A DNA stretch of 47,500 bases, from contig NZ_CP028844.1 of assembly GCF_003058325.1 (NCBI RefSeq), positions 150,001 through 197,500 of the forward strand, read 5' to 3'. The position numbers and the translations under genes were made by a program. The notes beneath the pieces are model-generated. The model made no database searches. It was not told the DNA's origin and saw nothing but the letters and a program-made list of their open reading frames with translations. This document shows, piece after piece, positions 44,915 through 47,500 of the stretch; positions within the stretch are counted from its first letter, which is position 1; every line of letters starts with the position of its first letter. Source of the stretch: Methylobacterium currus. Lineage in GTDB: Bacteria > Pseudomonadota > Alphaproteobacteria > Rhizobiales > Beijerinckiaceae.

Positions 44915-45949
44915 ATGGACGACGAGACGCTATCCGATCCGCCCCGTTTGGCAGGGGCCGCCCTGCCCCTGGCGCGCTACGCCGTCGTGGCGACGCGGGA
45001 CCCCGCCCTGGCGCGCGAGCAGATCGGGCGGCTCTTCTGCCCGCACGGCCTGATCCTTCCCGGCTCGGAGGCCGCCGCACGTTTCGAGGCGCGGCACCAT
45101 TCCGCGGCCTTCGGCGGCCTCACGATCAACTTCGTGTCCTACGGCGCCCGGGTGGAGATCGACCCGGGCTGCCTCGACCGCTTCTTCCTGCTGCAGATCC
45201 CGCTCGCCGGCTCGGCGCTGGTGCGCAGCGGCCGCCACGAGACCCTCGCCGATTCCCGTTGCGCCACCCTGCTCTCGCCGGCCCTCCCAACCCGCATGGT
45301 GTGGGAGGCGGGCTGCGAGAAGCTCATCGTGCTCGTGCCGCGGGGGCTGCTGGAGGAGCACGTCGTCCGGGTGCTCGACCGGCTCCCGCGGCCGTTCGAC
45401 TTCGATCCGGCGATCGACCTGCGGTGCCCCCGGGGGGCCGCGATCCTGTCCCAGGCGCGGCTGCTGTAGCACCTTGCGGAGAGCCGCGCGCGGCCCGGCT
45501 CCGCATCCGACGCGGTCGAGCGCGAGCTCGCCTCCGCCTTCGTCACGCTGCTGGTCGGGCACATGCTCGAACGGGGCGGGGGAGGGACCGTGCCGGCGCA
45601 GGCGCCGCGCGTCTCGCTGGCCCCCGCTCATGTCCGGCGGGCCGAGGAGTACATCCGAGCGCATCTCGATTCCGCCCTGAGCCTGCCGCACCTCGCCGAG
45701 AAGGCCGGGAGCAGCATGCGCTCGCTCCAGGAGGGCTTCCGCCAGTTCCGCCACAGCACGATCTCCGACTTCATCCTGGCCCAGCGCCTCGACCGGTGGC
45801 GGGCCCTGATCCTCGCCGCCGACCCGGAGGCGAAGGTGGGCGACCTCGCCCTCGGCGTCGGGCTCAACCATCCGGGCCGCGCCGCGGCGGCCTATCGCGA
45901 CCGCTTCGGCGAGACTCCGTCGCGGACGCTGCGCCAGCGCCGGCGCTGA
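44915..45949 (+). pseudogene. AraC-family regulator interrupted by an in-frame TAG
   Basis: One frame, 345 codons, with a TAG at 45467-45469. The N-terminal part (to ILSQARLL) is an AraC-binding-like domain (AFGGLTINFVSYGARVEIDPGCLDRFFLLQIPLAGSALVRSG). Directly after the stop the same frame reads HLAESRARPGSASDAVERELASAFVTLLVGHMLE. It then enters the helix-turn-helix domain (AEEYIRAHLDSALSLPHLAEKAGSSMRSLQEGFRQF, then ISDFILAQRLDRWRALI, GLNHPGRAAAAYRDRFGETPSRTLRQ). Everything else looks intact, so a single recent nonsense change is the simplest reading; TGG or CAG would restore it. The C-terminal half could still be made from an internal ATG at 45563. Confidence 0.85.
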
Positions 45950-45965
45950 CGCGCGCGCAGGGGCG

Positions 45966-47498
45966 TCAGGCGGCGCGGGATGTGCCGACGATCCGCGCCG
46001 CCTGCTTGGCGGGTGCGCCGGCCTGATAGGCGGGGGCGCGGGCGAGGAGGTCGGCATAGACCGGCGGCCGGAGCGGCGCGAACAGGGCCGTCACGGGGTT
46101 CGCCTCGCGGGTCGGCACCCCGATATCGGCGAGCAGGCTGGCGAAGTGGCGGTTGTGGTAGGGCGCGATGCACAGGCCGCCATAGCCCTTCGCCGAGGGG
46201 CGCTCGTGCTGGCGCCACACGCGCAGGCGGGCGATCTCGGCCTCCATCTGGGCCCGGGTCGGCTGGCGCGCGAGCCGGCCGTCCATGTACCGCACCAGCC
46301 AATGGGCGCCGAGCTCGGCCGACAGGTTGGTGGCGAAGCTCGAATTGAAGCCGACGAAGCCGAGATCGGGCAGGTCGGGGTTCACCATCCAGCGGTAGAG
46401 CCTGTACTGGCCCTCGGCATCGACGAGCGTGGCGCGGTCGGCGGCCGCGAGCACCGGCACGTCCTGGCGCCAGCCGGTGGCCATCACCACGAGATCGGCC
46501 GGGATCCGCTGGCCGCCGGTGAGCACCGCCTTCGAGCCCTCGTAGGCCGCGATCGTGCCCTGGATCGTCGCGATCCGGCCCTCGGTCACCAGCGCGTAGA
46601 AGCCCGGCGTCTCCACGGCGAGGTTGCAGTGGATGTCGTCCTCGATCCGGGTCTTGGGCCGCAAGCCATTGCGGCGGAGCTTGAACTGCGCCGTCAGCAG
46701 CGTCTCGAGGGCGCGCCAGTTCGCCCAGACCAGCGGGGCGGCGAGCCTCTGCACGAAGCGCCGGACCGGCCCGGCATCGAAGGGCAGGAACATCGCCTCC
46801 GCCGCCCGGCAATAGAGGATCCGCTTGAAGTTGATCAGGCCGCCGAAGAAGTAGGGGATCTTCCAGGCCGGCTCCAGGAAGACCACCGTGACGGAAGCGG
46901 CCCCATGCCTGACCGCGCTCACCGCGACGTCGGTGGCCGATTTCGAGTAGCCGAGCACGACGACCCGCTGGCCGCGGACCGATTCCGCGTCGTTGTGCTC
47001 GCTCGAATGCAGGATGCGTCCGCCGGCGGCCTCGAACGCGTCGGCGCCGGGATGCACGGGCTTGTTCTTGTGGCTGAACTGGCCGGTGCAGACGGCGACG
47101 AAGTCGTAGGACTGCGTGGTTGCGGTGCCGTCGGCCCCGGTCGTCGTCACGTCCCATCCCCGGTCGGCGCGCTTCGCCAGCCGCGTCACCGACTGGCCGG
47201 TGCGGATCAGCGGGAGGAGGCCGAACCGCTCGGCATATGCCCGCAGATAGGCGAAGACCTGCTGCCCCGACGGCCATTCCGGGTAGCCGTCCGGCATCGG
47301 CAGCTCGCTGAAGGCGTAGATGTCCTTGGGCGTCTGCGTCCTCACGTCGGGATAGGAGCGCGACGGCTCCCAGACGCCGCCCAGATCCGGGCCGCGCTCG
47401 ATCACCGTGACCTGGTGCCCGCTCTCCCGGAAGGCCTTGGCGGCAGCGAGTCCGCTGATGCCGGACCCGATGACGCACACGTTGCGCTGCGTGACCAT
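45966..47498 (-). CDS. Flavin-containing monooxygenase (FMO family)
   Basis: 510-residue FAD- and NADPH-dependent monooxygenase. FAD Rossmann CVIGSGISGLAAAKAFRESGHQVTVIERGPDLGGVWEP (7-44), the FMO-type region FVAVCTGQFSHKNKPVHPG, the second dinucleotide motif VVVLGYSKSATDVA, and the MATGW motif. Substrates in the family are soft nucleophiles (amines, sulfides) or ketones; the sulfur-rich setting makes a sulfide possible but this is not shown. Complete: ATG 47498 two bases from the window end; upstream signals are outside. Converges on the broken AraC gene. Confidence 0.9.
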   Translation of the reverse strand: MVTQRNVCVIGSGISGLAAAKAFRESGHQVTVIERGPDLGGVWEPSRSYPDVRTQTPKDIYAFSELPMPDGYPEWPSGQQVFAYLRAYAERFGLLPLIRTGQSVTRLAKRADRGWDVTTTGADGTATTQSYDFVAVCTGQFSHKNKPVHPGADAFEAAGGRILHSSEHNDAESVRGQRVVVLGYSKSATDVAVSAVRHGAASVTVVFLEPAWKIPYFFGGLINFKRILYCRAAEAMFLPFDAGPVRRFVQRLAAPLVWANWRALETLLTAQFKLRRNGLRPKTRIEDDIHCNLAVETPGFYALVTEGRIATIQGTIAAYEGSKAVLTGGQRIPADLVVMATGWRQDVPVLAAADRATLVDAEGQYRLYRWMVNPDLPDLGFVGFNSSFATNLSAELGAHWLVRYMDGRLARQPTRAQMEAEIARLRVWRQHERPSAKGYGGLCIAPYHNRHFASLLADIGVPTREANPVTALFAPLRPPVYADLLARAPAYQAGAPAKQAARIVGTSRAA

Positions 47499-47500
47499 GA

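Noticed and set aside
45467..45469. TAG as a recoded amino acid in the AraC gene
   Set aside because: Nothing in the window hints at pyrrolysine or stop suppression; a nonsense mutation is simpler.

Overview
The window is high-GC DNA from an alphaproteobacterium. Gene content and protein style (a polyphyletic set of near-identical chemoreceptors, sulfonate and opine-type uptake genes, an Rrf2 regulator) fit the Hyphomicrobiales and most resemble Methylobacterium; that placement is inference, since no rRNA gene is present. About 40 protein-coding genes, four decayed genes and many regulatory sites can be supported. No tRNA, rRNA, CRISPR array, phage or insertion sequence was seen.

Region 1 (1-13361) is a chemotaxis locus. 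On the minus strand it reads cheA, cheW, three chemoreceptor genes, a second cheW and cheR (cut by the window edge). Upstream of cheA, also on the minus strand, lies a soluble receptor-like protein that carries a CheZ-type phosphatase motif and a CheZ-like C-terminal CheY-binding tail. Divergent from it are a STAS-domain gene and cheY. The three receptors share almost identical signalling domains, and one carries a recent tandem HAMP duplication.

Region 2 (13581-28148) concerns acquisition of organic sulfur. Minus strand: a TauABC/SsuABC-like sulfonate transporter, an OsmC-family protein, the remnant of a groEL copy, and a flavin-dependent monooxygenase. Plus strand: a DppBCDF-type permease and ATPase set joined to an SsuE/MsuE-like FMN reductase and a MetQ-like binding protein. 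An OppA-like binding protein, a shortened FAD/NAD(P)-binding protein and an Rrf2 regulator follow.

Region 3 (28386-34930) is a GntR-controlled operon: amino-acid binding protein, one permease, a dihydrodipicolinate-synthase-family lyase/deaminase and a 963-residue protein fusing all three parts of an HcnABC/hydroxyproline-dehydrogenase-type amino-acid oxidase. The likely role is catabolism of D-hydroxyproline or a related imino acid.

Region 4 (34941-39878) is the most striking: a Family 2 encapsulin operon. A shell protein of the SrpI/MMP-I family with an inserted cyclic-nucleotide-binding domain overlaps a cysteine desulfurase that has a roughly 258-residue proline/alanine-rich N-terminal extension (the cargo-loading type). 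Upstream are serine acetyltransferase cysE and a 68-residue unknown protein. This looks like a sulfur-handling protein nanocompartment.

Region 5 (40147-47498) holds a second OppA-like/MetQ-like pair, a frameshifted outer-membrane channel gene, a cupin, an AraC regulator broken by an in-frame stop and a flavin monooxygenase.

Regions 2, 4 and 5 appear to be tied together by a shared promoter element: an inverted repeat GTTCT-N6-AGAAC followed by CATTCT and a TTGAC -35 box. Two copies match at 27 of 28 positions and looser versions lie before the sulfonate and encapsulin operons. I infer a sulfur-starvation regulon, probably under a LysR-type activator that is not in the window.
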